A stretch of 64,000 nt of DNA from assembly GCA_024233865.1 (NCBI GenBank), contig JACKPA010000001.1, forward strand, positions 806,001-870,000, read 5' to 3'. This DNA comes from Leptospiraceae bacterium (lineage in GTDB: Bacteria; Spirochaetota; Leptospiria; Leptospirales; Leptospiraceae). The notes below the pieces were generated by a model. It was not told where the DNA came from. It saw nothing but the letters and a program-made list of their open reading frames with translations, and made no database searches. Below, piece by piece: positions 1 to 8,935 of this stretch. Position 1 is the stretch's first letter, and each line of letters begins with the position of its first letter. The translations under genes were made by a program, and so were the position numbers.

Positions 1-1
1 T

Positions 2-649
2 TCAGCTTCCGAGTTTAAGGGTGTCGCGGCTGTTTTGTTGGCTTACATGAGTTTTTTAAACTTGGAACCGGTTGCATTTAGATATATCACTATTCGAAAC
101 AATGGGACAATATCTTACCTGAATGAACTGGAAATACAGGAAAGCGATAGGCTTAATAAAGGATATTTTTCCTTGGAAGTTCTTTTCAAAGATCCAAGCA
201 CGAAAAACCTCAAAACCTTATATTTCTTATCTGCCAACCTGGCAAACAATGGACTCCAAAATGTGAACCCTGGTATTATGCCATTTTTAGAAAAGTATAA
301 AAAATTCGTTTCACCCATCAAAGCAGCATCTTACCTCCTGCACTATGAAAATTTTGCTACAATTAGAAACTTTTTAATCAAAAGGGCGGAATTAATTGTA
401 ATGGATGATACAGGTCCTCAAATAAACGATATAAAAGAAGACTTTGACATAAAGGTTTTTGGTAAATATACTAGACCAATACGTTTATGGCCTGAAAGAT
501 ACCAACCGGAATTAACAAAGTTGCATGAACTCCAAAAACCTAAAAAGATCAATTTTAGATATGGGTATGGAACCTATGACGGAAACCACCATATTATGAT
601 AGCCAGAAGAAAACATAGCACTGACCATTCCAGTACAGAACCCTTTTAA
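2..649 (+). CDS. conserved hypothetical protein, 5' end outside window
   Basis: The reading frame is open from the first bases of the window, with no start codon that must be used, so the gene begins upstream. An internal ATG at 35 would give 204 residues. The product has no obvious signal peptide or membrane helix in the visible part. It is rich in Lys, Tyr and Asn, and its C-terminal tail is basic (ARRKHS near the end). I recognise no enzyme motif. It is followed after 37 bases by a membrane-anchored protein on the same strand, so the two may be co-transcribed. Function unknown. Confidence 0.7.
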   Translation, partial: SASEFKGVAAVLLAYMSFLNLEPVAFRYITIRNNGTISYLNELEIQESDRLNKGYFSLEVLFKDPSTKNLKTLYFLSANLANNGLQNVNPGIMPFLEKYKKFVSPIKAASYLLHYENFATIRNFLIKRAELIVMDDTGPQINDIKEDFDIKVFGKYTRPIRLWPERYQPELTKLHELQKPKKINFRYGYGTYDGNHHIMIARRKHSTDHSSTEPF

Positions 650-686
650 ACCATAAAATGTCTACCAAACTGAAATACTAAAGAAG

Positions 687-1604
687 ATGATAAATAAAAA
701 AACGGGTTTTATTTTAGGTATTTTCCTATTTTTTATAATCCTTTTGGGTGGTGCAAAATTTTATGTAGATAGATTGACACAAGAAAAGATCGATTCCAAA
801 CTTACCGAGTTACACTTAAGTGACACAATCAAGTATGAAAGTGTTTCGGTAAACCTTTTGACTCAAAAGATTAGTTTGTCTAATATTACCTTAGTTAGTT
901 CAAAACAAAAGGATGAACTAAAGATCGATGAAGTAATTTTTTATGATTATGATAAAGAAGGAGAATTTCCTAAGTTTTTCCATGTGTCTATAAATGGGTT
1001 TCAGCTAGAGCTAAACAAAAAAAGTTCGATGATACCATCATTGGTTTATGGTTTAAAAGAATATGGCTATGATCGAATTGTTTTAGACATAGAAATTGAT
1101 TATCTACTGGCAGTAAAAGAAAATGAACTGAGGCTAAAAACTCTCAAAATCAACGAAGATCAGTTATTTACGATTGATTCCAAATTTACTTTAGGCAATG
1201 TTATAGCACAACCGGAAATTTTAAGAAGCAATCCGTTATGGTTTTTAGAAGTAACACTAAAATCAGCTGATTTGGATATCAAAAATAATGGCTTGTTAGA
1301 TAATATTTACAAAAGAAGTGCTCAAAAACAAAATCTTACTTTGGAACAGTATACTGGTTTTATAGTTTATAGACTTCAAAAAAGCATTGAAGCAGAAGCG
1401 GATCCAAAATTAAAACAAGCAATGACTGAGTTTGATAAATTTATAAAAAACAAAAAAGAAATCAAATTAAAAACCCATTTTAAGAAACCGTTTTCCATTG
1501 GTAAATTTGCAGGTGAATTATTTCTCTTATCTTTTAAGGAAAAAAAAGAAATCGACTGGAGTAGTTATTGGAAAGATTACCCGGTAGAAGTTAAGGCAAA
1601 ATAA
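687..1604 (+). CDS. membrane-anchored hypothetical protein, DUF945/AsmA-like
   Basis: This 305-residue protein starts with a short basic stretch and one hydrophobic helix (about residues 6-26, GFILGIFLFFIILLGG), then a long soluble domain. The part after the helix (TQEKIDSKLTEL, then alternating short strands such as YESVSVNLLTQKISLSNITL) resembles the periplasmic beta-repeat style of DUF945 or AsmA-like proteins. That assignment is by style only. It probably sits in the inner membrane with its bulk in the periplasm. It ends 8 bases before the convergent MBL gene. Confidence 0.65.
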   Translation: MINKKTGFILGIFLFFIILLGGAKFYVDRLTQEKIDSKLTELHLSDTIKYESVSVNLLTQKISLSNITLVSSKQKDELKIDEVIFYDYDKEGEFPKFFHVSINGFQLELNKKSSMIPSLVYGLKEYGYDRIVLDIEIDYLLAVKENELRLKTLKINEDQLFTIDSKFTLGNVIAQPEILRSNPLWFLEVTLKSADLDIKNNGLLDNIYKRSAQKQNLTLEQYTGFIVYRLQKSIEAEADPKLKQAMTEFDKFIKNKKEIKLKTHFKKPFSIGKFAGELFLLSFKEKKEIDWSSYWKDYPVEVKAK

Positions 1605-1611
1605 AAGGATA

Positions 1612-2319
1612 CTAAACTTGTTCTTGCCTTTTAAGAACTTCGAGCCTTTTTTTTAAAATAGGTACTACACTAAAACATTTATCTGCGTGTTTGGCGAAAG
1701 GAAACAGATCGATCAATTCCTGAATTAATCTTGCCGTTATAGTGATTGCTTCTCCATGTCCGGGAATGACGATATCAGCGTTTGCTACAATTTTTGCTAC
1801 GCTTTTCCAAGTTTTGATAATATCTTTGGATGAATAACGATTTGGCCAATAATATCCCCAAGCCTTTAGCCACTCCATATTTAGTATGGCATCACCTACA
1901 ATCCATATACTTTCACTTTTGTTTGAGTAAAACGTTAGTGATTCCAGATCCGGAGCATGTCCTACGCAAGGAACTTTTGTGATTCCACTCAAAGGAGTAG
2001 GCTCGTCTTTAATAAATTTTACCTTTGCTTTATCCAAGATAAAAGTTGGTAGATGATCTCGGTGACCATGGGTTATAAAAATATATTGAATGTCATCAAG
2101 AGGAAATTGATAACTTTCTAACTTTTCCTGAGCTATTTCCAAACCTTTGGGAGTGAAGCATGGGTCTGTCAGAATTGTATTTTTCGATGAAGGTTCTTCT
2201 TTATCGGGCCATAATAATAAAGAAGAGCATTTATGTTTAATAGAAAAATCTAACTTTCCATTGGGAGCAAGAGGTAGTGAGCCAGTTTGCAAAGTAATGT
2301 ATTGGTATTGTTGTTCCAA
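1612..2319 (-). CDS. MBL-fold metallo-hydrolase
   Basis: This 235-residue protein has the metallo-beta-lactamase metal ligands in order: THGHRDH (HxHxDH, residues about 83-89), a histidine in CVGHAPDLE, the bridging Asp in IVGDAILN, and a late histidine in IPGHGEAI. The family hydrolyses thioester, lactone or phosphodiester bonds with a di-metal centre; the substrate cannot be read from sequence. There is no signal peptide, so it is probably cytoplasmic. It lies 6 bases downstream of the PD-(D/E)XK-like gene and likely shares its transcript with acylphosphatase. Confidence 0.85.
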   Translation of the reverse strand: MEQQYQYITLQTGSLPLAPNGKLDFSIKHKCSSLLLWPDKEEPSSKNTILTDPCFTPKGLEIAQEKLESYQFPLDDIQYIFITHGHRDHLPTFILDKAKVKFIKDEPTPLSGITKVPCVGHAPDLESLTFYSNKSESIWIVGDAILNMEWLKAWGYYWPNRYSSKDIIKTWKSVAKIVANADIVIPGHGEAITITARLIQELIDLFPFAKHADKCFSVVPILKKRLEVLKRQEQV

Positions 2320-2325
2320 GGTATT

Positions 2326-2967
2326 TTATTCTAAGATTTTGGTGATAATTGTTTTGAGAACTCTTAATATACGAAAAATGTTATACAAATCTGTTTGGCG
2401 AGTTGCCAAAAATCCATTGCTGATACAATAATTGCGATCTTGTAAAATCATAAAATGCCATACTTCTCCTTTTACATAACATCCATATAAGGGAAACTGA
2501 TGCTGATTGATCTCTTGTGCAACTAGCATTGCTGCCAATGTTTGTCCTGCCGGATCACCTTCCGGATCTTTTTCTTTTTTATATTCGTGAAAACAGAAAA
2601 ATGGCTTTTCTGGCTCTCGAAAGCCGGAAGCAATCATGCCATCGGGTCTTCCCCCCATTTCGATTCCATCCACTTTACCACTAAATGAACGCTCCGCAAA
2701 AAAATTGAATCGTTCGCTTGTGTAATCAACAAGAGCCAAAATCGGACCAATGAAGTTGTAAGCCAATTCTGTTTCATTCCAATCATAAACACCTATACAA
2801 AGCTTTTCAAGAAACCTATTTAATGTTTGAGTTTCAAAATCGGTAATGTCAGCCTCACCGTCAAGCCAAGAATCTAAGGCTGTGCTTGTTCTCACTTGGT
2901 GTAAACCAAACGTCTTGTCTAGTTTTGCCAACGTCCATTCTTTATAACTTTGTATAGTATCTACCAT
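2326..2967 (-). CDS. PD-(D/E)XK-like conserved protein
   Basis: I place the start at the ATG at 2967 (MVDTIQSY), just after the acylphosphatase stop; an upstream ATG at 3024 would overlap that gene by about 50 bases. The 213-residue product has GRPDGMI followed by a hydrophobic strand and HEYKKEKD, then GQTLAAMLVAQ. This is the D...ExK plus helical Q arrangement of PD-(D/E)XK nuclease-fold proteins. A similar arrangement (GIPDFLI, AEVKKE, MIAAQ) occurs in the gene at 51229-51831. Whether it cuts DNA is unknown. Partners: acyP upstream, MBL hydrolase downstream. Confidence 0.65.
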   Translation of the reverse strand: MVDTIQSYKEWTLAKLDKTFGLHQVRTSTALDSWLDGEADITDFETQTLNRFLEKLCIGVYDWNETELAYNFIGPILALVDYTSERFNFFAERSFSGKVDGIEMGGRPDGMIASGFREPEKPFFCFHEYKKEKDPEGDPAGQTLAAMLVAQEINQHQFPLYGCYVKGEVWHFMILQDRNYCISNGFLATRQTDLYNIFRILRVLKTIITKILE

Positions 2968-2971
2968 ATTA

Positions 2972-3253
2972 TTATCTTCGGATTTCAAAAGAAACAAATT
3001 CCCTTGTTGGTTTTTTCCAATCAATTGTATGATAGGTAACTCTGGAAGAAACCGGACCTTTTTGAAGGTATATGTAAAACTTTTCTATGGAATCTTTTGG
3101 TCCTTCCACACAGGTAAAAACTTCTTCTTCGGAGGGTAAATTACGAGTGTATCCTTTTAAACCAAAGTCTCGTGCTTTGTTTTGTACAAAATATCGAAAA
3201 CCAACACCTTGGACGATCCCTTTCACTAAGATTTCAGCTCTTGCTTGCTCCAT
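2972..3253 (-). CDS. acyP: acylphosphatase
   Basis: This 93-residue protein matches acylphosphatase over its whole length. KGIVQGVGFRYFVQNKA carries the phosphate-cradle loop (GxVQGVGFR) with the catalytic Arg, and GYTRNLP carries the catalytic Asn. It hydrolyses carboxyl-phosphate bonds of small acyl phosphates. An AGAGGA ribosome-binding sequence lies upstream of the ATG. It is first of a compact minus-strand group with the PD-(D/E)XK-like protein and the MBL hydrolase. Confidence 0.93.
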   Translation of the reverse strand: MEQARAEILVKGIVQGVGFRYFVQNKARDFGLKGYTRNLPSEEEVFTCVEGPKDSIEKFYIYLQKGPVSSRVTYHTIDWKKPTREFVSFEIRR

Positions 3254-3289
3254 ACTTTCCTCTAGTATTCGCGTTTAGAATGTGAAAAT

Positions 3290-4324
3290 TTATTTTACAT
3301 TAGGTTTGATTTTAGACGAAGGAGGTGTGCTATCTATTTTGCAACGGAACTCCTGTACTTCGGAAACATTTCCTAAGTTATCAAAAGCTCTGTAACTGAT
3401 TTGAAATTCCGGATCGTTTTTGATCTGAAAAGAACCCTTGTAGATAGACCAACTTTTTCCTTGATCAAGGCTGTATTCAATCTTATAGACTCCAGACCCT
3501 TCGTCTTCTGCTTCAAGATATACTTTGGAGTCTTTGATACAATAAGTCTCTCCCTTGATATCTTGCATGTCCGGCCCCATTCTTAACTTGACAGTTGGAT
3601 TGATTCCATCTATGATAAAAAAGTATTTAAACTCATTAGTTATATTTAACACCTTGTCAATTGCTCTCACATAAATTATGTATTCACCGTTTTCATTAAA
3701 GGTATCATTTTCGGATGAAAGCGGTTTGTAGCCTTCTCGGTTAGTATTAACAATTATCGTTTTTAAACCGGCAATATCATCTTTAGCTCGAATATTCAGT
3801 TTTGCCCCTGGTTTAAAAAAGCACATGTCTTTATGAGTGTATTGCTTTCCATCCATATCTACGTCTAGAGCTGGAGGAGTTTTATCAACGATGATGTCCA
3901 ACGTGGTATCTTTTTCATAATTTTTCAGACCGTCAACGCTTCTATAAATCAACTTATGATTTCCTTGCTCTTTAATGGAAATCGGATTGGAGTAGATGGT
4001 AAAAGGAGAAGCATCCAAAGAATACTCAACATACCCAGGTTCACTTTGAGAAGTTTCACTTTTGGAATATAGCTCAAATTCGTAGTAACTGTTGGTGTAA
4101 ATTTTGCCTAATTCATCTTTATAAATGATTCCCTTTTTTGCCTTATTTTGCAAAATACTGTTTATTTGCTTAATAAAGCTAGCTTTCTCACCTTCGTCCA
4201 TTTTGGAATAAGGTTTGGAGTGTATAAAACTGTCTAGTTCGTTATCTTCTATAATTATGTCTTTATTAAAAACAGAAAATGCAAAAATGAAAACAAGAAA
4301 TATAATGGTTTTAACGGTCTTCAA
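3290..4324 (-). CDS. exported OmpL47-type beta-domain protein
   Basis: This 344-residue protein starts with a signal-peptide-like segment (KTIIFLVFIFAFSVFN), and I see no lipobox cysteine. It then carries about three repeats built as a YSLDxSPxxxY-type strand, ending in short motifs such as IVDKTPP, IIDGINP and CKIDSTPP. Leptospira OmpL47-type and bacterial Ig-like beta-sandwich proteins have this pattern (GLKTI/GSGVYKIEYSLDQG with VDKTPP linkers). It is probably cell-surface or periplasmic. It is divergent from the AAA ATPase gene, with a 331-bp gap between them. Confidence 0.75.
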   Translation of the reverse strand: MKTVKTIIFLVFIFAFSVFNKDIIIEDNELDSFIHSKPYSKMDEGEKASFIKQINSILQNKAKKGIIYKDELGKIYTNSYYEFELYSKSETSQSEPGYVEYSLDASPFTIYSNPISIKEQGNHKLIYRSVDGLKNYEKDTTLDIIVDKTPPALDVDMDGKQYTHKDMCFFKPGAKLNIRAKDDIAGLKTIIVNTNREGYKPLSSENDTFNENGEYIIYVRAIDKVLNITNEFKYFFIIDGINPTVKLRMGPDMQDIKGETYCIKDSKVYLEAEDEGSGVYKIEYSLDQGKSWSIYKGSFQIKNDPEFQISYRAFDNLGNVSEVQEFRCKIDSTPPSSKIKPNVK

Positions 4325-4655
4325 TGTAGTTTCCCTTTACTTTTAGTTTGTTAATCTAAATCCTAGAAAAGAAAAAGATTAATGTAAAGAAAATTTTATT
4401 TTTTGAAACCCAAAAAATATTAGGCAACCAAAATCCCTTTATAAATTTTGAATGAAAATAGTTGACATATTCTTTATTCAAGAAAATCCTTGGGTAGAAG
4501 ATAATTTGTTCACACTGGAAATTTTTTCGAAAGTTTAGGCAAAACTTAAAGCCAATCTTAGTATTTAGCCATGGATAAGTATTTGATTACCTTGTATTGA
4601 TTTTTAAGGTGGACTTTTTATTCTTAGAGAGAATTTTATATATCAAATTCGATTT
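4325..4655. other. intergenic region between divergent genes
   Basis: These 331 bases hold no convincing ORF or RNA gene. They are very AT-rich and presumably contain the promoters of the OmpL47-type gene (leftwards) and the ATPase/DUF4276 pair (rightwards). A TTGACA hexamer occurs near 4462, but no good -10 box follows at the expected distance, so I do not call a promoter. Confidence 0.5.
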
Positions 4656-5759
4656 ATGTTAGAATTAGACACAATCACAATTAGAGGATTTAAGAGTATT
4701 TCTTCCGTTGAAAAATTAAAACTTGGGACAATCAACATAGTCATTGGACCAAATGGTTCGGGAAAATCCAATTTTGTTAGTGTATTTTCCTTTTTACATG
4801 CAATACGCGAAGGACATTTACAAGAATATGTTCTTAAAAATGGTGGCGCAGATAAAATCCTACACTTTGGTTCAAAAATAACTGAAAACATTTATATTCA
4901 TATTTCCTTTCAAAATGGAAAAAATGAATATGAAATAACGTTGCAACCAAGTGTTTCTGATGAAATGATTCCTCATTGGGAAGCAGTACGTTATTGGAAC
5001 AAATCTCATCCAAAACCGTATGAAGAAAATATTCACAGTTTTGGAAAAGAAGCTGGAATTAGCAAAGTAAATACTTCCAAAATTGCTAATTATGTGAAGG
5101 ATCGTTTGAGTCGTTGGAAACTTTACCACTTTCACGATACCAGTCCCAATTCACCTATAAAAAAAATTGCAGATGTGAATGATAATAGATATTTACGACC
5201 GGATGCCTCAAACTTAGCTTCATACCTTTATTTTCTTAGCCAAGAAGAATTAGACTCTTATGAACTCATTTCCAAAACAGTTCAACGAGTAGCTCCATTT
5301 TTCGATTATTTCATATTAGAGCCATTAAAGCTAAATCCTAAAAAAATACAAATGGAATGGCGACACAAAGGCTCAGACGCGTACTTTGATGTTTCTTCTC
5401 TCTCGGATGGAACTCTGAGATTTATTGCACTAGCCACACTATTTTTACAACCAGAAGAATACAGACCTTCAGTGATTCTTATAGATGAACCAGAATTAGG
5501 TTTGCACCCTTTCGCAATAGCAATGCTCGCCTCTTTAATCAAACAAGCGTCAAAAAAAACTCAAGTAATCGTTTCAACACAATCCTCGTTATTATTGGAT
5601 CACTTTGAACTTGAGGATGTATTAATCACTAATAGAGCAAATGGTAGTACTCAATTTAGCCGGTTAGACCCAAAAAACTATGAAGAATGGCTCAAAGATT
5701 ACAGCTTAGGTCAGCTTTGGGAAAAAAATGAAATAGGTGGTAGACCTACAATAGAATAA
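4656..5759 (+). CDS. AAA_21-type ATPase of a candidate two-gene defence module
   Basis: This 367-residue ABC/SMC-like ATPase has the SMC-type start (ITIRGFKSI), Walker A GPNGSGKS at residues 31-38, an ABC-signature-like LSDGTLRFIAL, Walker B VILIDEPELGLHP and a switch histidine region (VIVSTQSSLLLDHF). There is no coiled-coil arm or fused TOPRIM domain. The next gene, 5 bases away, encodes a separate DUF4276/TOPRIM-like protein. OLD, Gabija and PARIS systems pair such ATPases with TOPRIM nucleases or effectors, so a phage-defence role is a reasonable inference. No function is proven for this exact pair. Confidence 0.85.
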   Translation: MLELDTITIRGFKSISSVEKLKLGTINIVIGPNGSGKSNFVSVFSFLHAIREGHLQEYVLKNGGADKILHFGSKITENIYIHISFQNGKNEYEITLQPSVSDEMIPHWEAVRYWNKSHPKPYEENIHSFGKEAGISKVNTSKIANYVKDRLSRWKLYHFHDTSPNSPIKKIADVNDNRYLRPDASNLASYLYFLSQEELDSYELISKTVQRVAPFFDYFILEPLKLNPKKIQMEWRHKGSDAYFDVSSLSDGTLRFIALATLFLQPEEYRPSVILIDEPELGLHPFAIAMLASLIKQASKKTQVIVSTQSSLLLDHFELEDVLITNRANGSTQFSRLDPKNYEEWLKDYSLGQLWEKNEIGGRPTIE

Positions 5760-5764
5760 ACAAA

Positions 5765-6439
5765 ATGAGACGATTAATTGTTCATGTAGAAGGGGAAACG
5801 GAAGAAATGTTTGTGAATGAAATTTTAGCACCTTATCTTCGTAATTATGGTTATACAAACGTCAGTGCTAGACTGATTGGTAATGCAAGGAATCGAAGCA
5901 GAAGAGGTGGAATTCGAGATTGGAAAACCGTAAAACAAGAAATTCTAAATCATTTAAGAAATGATCCAAACTGTATTTCAACTATTATGGTAGACTATTA
6001 TGCTTTACCTAAAGATTGGCCAGGAAGAGGAGATGCAGAAAAATTCTCATTTCCTCAAAAAGCAGAATATATCCAAAATGAATTGGCAGAAGACATTCGT
6101 TCCGAGATGGGGAGTGGTTTTAATCCATCTAGATTTATTCCCAATGTTGTTATGCACGAATTTGAAGGATTGCTATTTAGTGATCCTGCGAGTTTTGCGA
6201 GAGGGATTGGAAAACCAAGAATAGAAGCTCAATTACAACAAATACGGAATCAATTTTCGACACCAGAAGAAATAAATGATTCATCAACCACTGCACCGTC
6301 TAAGAGAATAGAACAAATCATTCCAAATTACGAAAAACCTATATTGGGAACATTGGCAATTTTAGAAATAGGATTACTTAAAATCAAAGAAGAATGTCCT
6401 AATTTTCATAGATGGATATTAAATCTTGAAAATTCGTAA
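5765..6439 (+). CDS. DUF4276 (TOPRIM-like) partner protein
   Basis: This 224-residue protein opens with VHVEGETEEMFVNEIL, the first TOPRIM-like strand with its conserved Glu. It continues with a strand ending in an acidic residue (TIMVDYYALP) and a further HEFEGLLFSDP motif; this arrangement is typical of DUF4276. It lies 5 bases after the AAA ATPase stop, so the two are almost certainly one operon. By analogy with OLD and PARIS it could be the nuclease or toxin effector gated by the ATPase. That is inference; the family is not biochemically settled. Confidence 0.8.
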   Translation: MRRLIVHVEGETEEMFVNEILAPYLRNYGYTNVSARLIGNARNRSRRGGIRDWKTVKQEILNHLRNDPNCISTIMVDYYALPKDWPGRGDAEKFSFPQKAEYIQNELAEDIRSEMGSGFNPSRFIPNVVMHEFEGLLFSDPASFARGIGKPRIEAQLQQIRNQFSTPEEINDSSTTAPSKRIEQIIPNYEKPILGTLAILEIGLLKIKEECPNFHRWILNLENS

Positions 6440-6502
6440 TATTTATTAGATTAGAAATATCCAAAAAAACACTACTTTACTCAAAACTAAATAAAAATAA
6501 GG

Positions 6503-7639
6503 TTAGCAACTCATTGCATCACACAAATCAGCAATCAAATCGTCCGGTGACTCAATTCCTACGGATAGTCTAAGCAACCTTTCATTCACTCCCAATTTTT
6601 CCAACATTTCAGTCGGTACATCTGCGTGTGTTTGCACAATAGGATACGTAATCAAGCTTTCTACTCCACCCAAACTTTCTGCAAAAGAAATAATTTTAAT
6701 ATTCTTTAAAATTTTGGCTACCAGGTCTTTGCTTGCTACTTCAAACGAAAGCATTCCCCCGAATCCGCTACTTTGTTTTTTGGAAATTTCATGCTCGGGA
6801 TGATTTTTAAGCCCTGGATATAATACTTTTTTAATCAATTTTTGTTCTTGCAACCAATTAGCAAGGGTAATGGCATTTTTCTCTTGTCTTTCCATCCTAA
6901 CAGCCAAGGTTTTGATTCCGCGTAAAATTAACCAGCTATCAAAAGGAGCTGCATTGATGCCTAAAGTGTTTTGGATAAATTTGAGTCTTTCTCCCAATTC
7001 AGAGTCTTTTACAGCAACTAAGCCGGTAAGAGTATCATTATGTCCCCCAAGATATTTGGTAGCACTAGATGTAACAATATCTGCTCCTAACTCCAAAGGT
7101 CTTTGAAAATAAGGAGTCAAAAATGTATTGTCTACAATTGTTACTAAATTATGCTCTTTGGCAAGTTTAGAGATTTCAATAATATCGGAAACCTTCATCA
7201 TCGGGTTTGTGGGAGTTTCCACATAGATGGCTTTGGTATTTGGCTGTATACACTTTTTGATATTTTCAATCAAAGAAGTATTGGTATAGGTAAATTCCAA
7301 ACCTCGTTTTTCACAAGATTCACGAAAAAAACGATAACTTCCACCGTAAATATCATCACACACAATAAAATGATCTTTGGGAGAAAAAAGTTCAAAAATT
7401 GCAGCAATGGCAGCCATTCCGGTAGAAAACGAAACTCCAACCGTTCCGGATTCTAAAAAAGCATAGGTGCTTTCTAAATTGTCTCTTGTCGGATTTTTTG
7501 TTCGTGTATAATCATAGCCTGTTGACCTGCCTAATTCCGGATGCCTAAAAGTAGCAGTTTGATAAATGGGCGTACTAATTGAACCTGTAGATGAATGATG
7601 GATTGGTAATCCCTGAACAACTTTAGTTTCTATATCCAT
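6503..7639 (-). CDS. cystathionine gamma-synthase/beta-lyase family PLP enzyme
   Basis: I chose the ATG at 7639 (MDIETKVVQG), giving 378 residues; a longer frame to 7735 adds an atypical hydrophobic leader. Family marks are TPIYQTATF, YDYTRTKNPTRD, the FSTGMAAI turn, VETPTNP, IVDNTF and the PLP lysine in SSATKYLGGHND. The ending LRLSVGIES is typical. It acts on cystathionine or O-acylhomoserine in Met/Cys metabolism; sequence alone does not separate gamma-synthase, gamma-lyase and beta-lyase. It is divergent from the thioesterase gene. Confidence 0.9.
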   Translation of the reverse strand: MDIETKVVQGLPIHHSSTGSISTPIYQTATFRHPELGRSTGYDYTRTKNPTRDNLESTYAFLESGTVGVSFSTGMAAIAAIFELFSPKDHFIVCDDIYGGSYRFFRESCEKRGLEFTYTNTSLIENIKKCIQPNTKAIYVETPTNPMMKVSDIIEISKLAKEHNLVTIVDNTFLTPYFQRPLELGADIVTSSATKYLGGHNDTLTGLVAVKDSELGERLKFIQNTLGINAAPFDSWLILRGIKTLAVRMERQEKNAITLANWLQEQKLIKKVLYPGLKNHPEHEISKKQSSGFGGMLSFEVASKDLVAKILKNIKIISFAESLGGVESLITYPIVQTHADVPTEMLEKLGVNERLLRLSVGIESPDDLIADLCDAMSC

Positions 7640-7805
7640 AATTTGTTTTGAACACGTAGCAAATACAATAAAGCTAATAATAAGCTCATTATTGTCAAGC
7701 TTGAATTCAAATATAAGAACAAAAGTAAGAACCAAAAAACATCAAAAAAATTCTCGACTGAAATAGAGTATTTTTTCTAATGTAACTTCATATTAGGAAC
7801 CCATA

Positions 7806-8213
7806 ATGCAAGATTTGAAAGCAAAACTGCAAGACATGGAGCTTGCTTCACAACATATTGTAATGGCAAAAGATTTGAATGCCCATGGTAATTTGTTTGG
7901 TGGAACAATCCTTGCTTGGATTGATGAAGGATGTGCCATGTATGTGATGGGGAAGATCAAGTATTCCAATATCGTAACCGTAAACATGCAAGATGTTAAT
8001 TTTTCATCTCCAGGTCGCTTAGGTGATATTGTGCAGATTTATGCTAAAGTTGAAAAGATTGGAAATAGCTCCATTACCATATACAGCAAAGCGATAGCTA
8101 ATGACGTTGCCAAACAAAGTCTTAGCGAGATTATCGCTTGCAAAATTACATACGTGTGTCTGGATGAATTCCAAAAACCGTTTCCCTATTTCAAAAATTA
8201 TGTTAAAATTTGA
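7806..8213 (+). CDS. YciA-like acyl-CoA thioesterase
   Basis: This 135-residue single hotdog domain has the signature NAHGNLFGGTILAWIDEGCAM, whose Asp/Glu lie in the long central helix. It is followed by VNMQDVNFSSPGRLGD and a final strand ITYVCLDE. YciA/BFIT-type enzymes release free fatty acids from acyl-CoA. An AGGA sequence lies 8 bases upstream of the ATG. Its end overlaps the convergent rsmI gene by 16 bases. Confidence 0.85.
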   Translation: MQDLKAKLQDMELASQHIVMAKDLNAHGNLFGGTILAWIDEGCAMYVMGKIKYSNIVTVNMQDVNFSSPGRLGDIVQIYAKVEKIGNSSITIYSKAIANDVAKQSLSEIIACKITYVCLDEFQKPFPYFKNYVKI

Positions 8214-8935
8214 GCACTTACAATATCAGATTTATTTTTTATACGATTGTTAATAAGAATCACAAACTCACCTTTTTCCGTAATTTTTATATCTTTTAGA
8301 TTTTCTACCTTTGTTTGAATAATTTCTTCGTGCGACTTGGTCAGTTCTCTACCGATGGTTATCTCTGATGTCGGGAATATTTCTTCCACAAATCCTAAGG
8401 TAGTTCGCAATCTGTGAACCGATTCATAAAAAATGACGTTCCCTTCTAAATCTTTGTATTTATTTAGTTCGGAAATCCTCTTCCCTTTTTTTTCCGATAA
8501 AAAACCCAAAAATACCGTAGGATTTGCTTGGCAGCCGCTAATAGACAAAATTGTGCTAAGAGCACTTGCTCCCGGAATGGGAACAATGGAAACATTTTGC
8601 TCCCTCAAAAATCGAACAATCGCTGAACCTGGGTCTGAAATCCCTGGAGTACCAGCATCAGAAATCAATGCCAGATTTTTCCCGTTTTCCAATAGATGGA
8701 AAACCTTTTCTTTTTCACCGGAATGTAGTGTTGTTAATTGCGTTCGAATGTCTAACTGATTCAAGAGCTTTAAGGAATGTTTGAAATTTTCGCAAAATAT
8801 AATATCAACTTCTTTTAGAATTCGAATGGCTCTATAGGTTATATCCTCTATATTTCCAATAGGAGTTGATACAACGTAAAAAATACCCAATTCTTTCAAG
8901 TATTGCACCCTGGAGGAGAAGAACCTTCTGGACAT
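8198..8935 (-). CDS. rsmI: 16S rRNA (cytidine-1402-2'-O)-methyltransferase RsmI
   Basis: This 245-residue SAM-dependent tetrapyrrole-methylase fold has FYVVSTPIGNIEDITYRAI, the glycine-rich SDAGTPGISDPG loop, VPIPGASALS and a late GRELTKSHEE. It methylates the ribose of C1402 in 16S rRNA at the decoding centre. The ATG at 8935 is preceded by a GGAAGGAA-like site and overlaps the 3' end of the upstream lipoprotein gene by 40 bases; an in-frame GTG at 8908 is an alternative. The overlap suggests translational coupling. Confidence 0.92.
   Translation of the reverse strand: MSRRFFSSRVQYLKELGIFYVVSTPIGNIEDITYRAIRILKEVDIIFCENFKHSLKLLNQLDIRTQLTTLHSGEKEKVFHLLENGKNLALISDAGTPGISDPGSAIVRFLREQNVSIVPIPGASALSTILSISGCQANPTVFLGFLSEKKGKRISELNKYKDLEGNVIFYESVHRLRTTLGFVEEIFPTSEITIGRELTKSHEEIIQTKVENLKDIKITEKGEFVILINNRIKNKSDIVSAQILT

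Noticed and set aside
4462..4490. TTGACA hexamer as promoter of the ATPase/DUF4276 pair
   Set aside because: No acceptable -10 box at 16-18 bases and nearly 200 bases from the start codon.
7693..7698. TTGACA (minus strand) before the PLP-enzyme gene
   Set aside because: The -10 positions read TAGCTT or AGCTTT, too weak to call.
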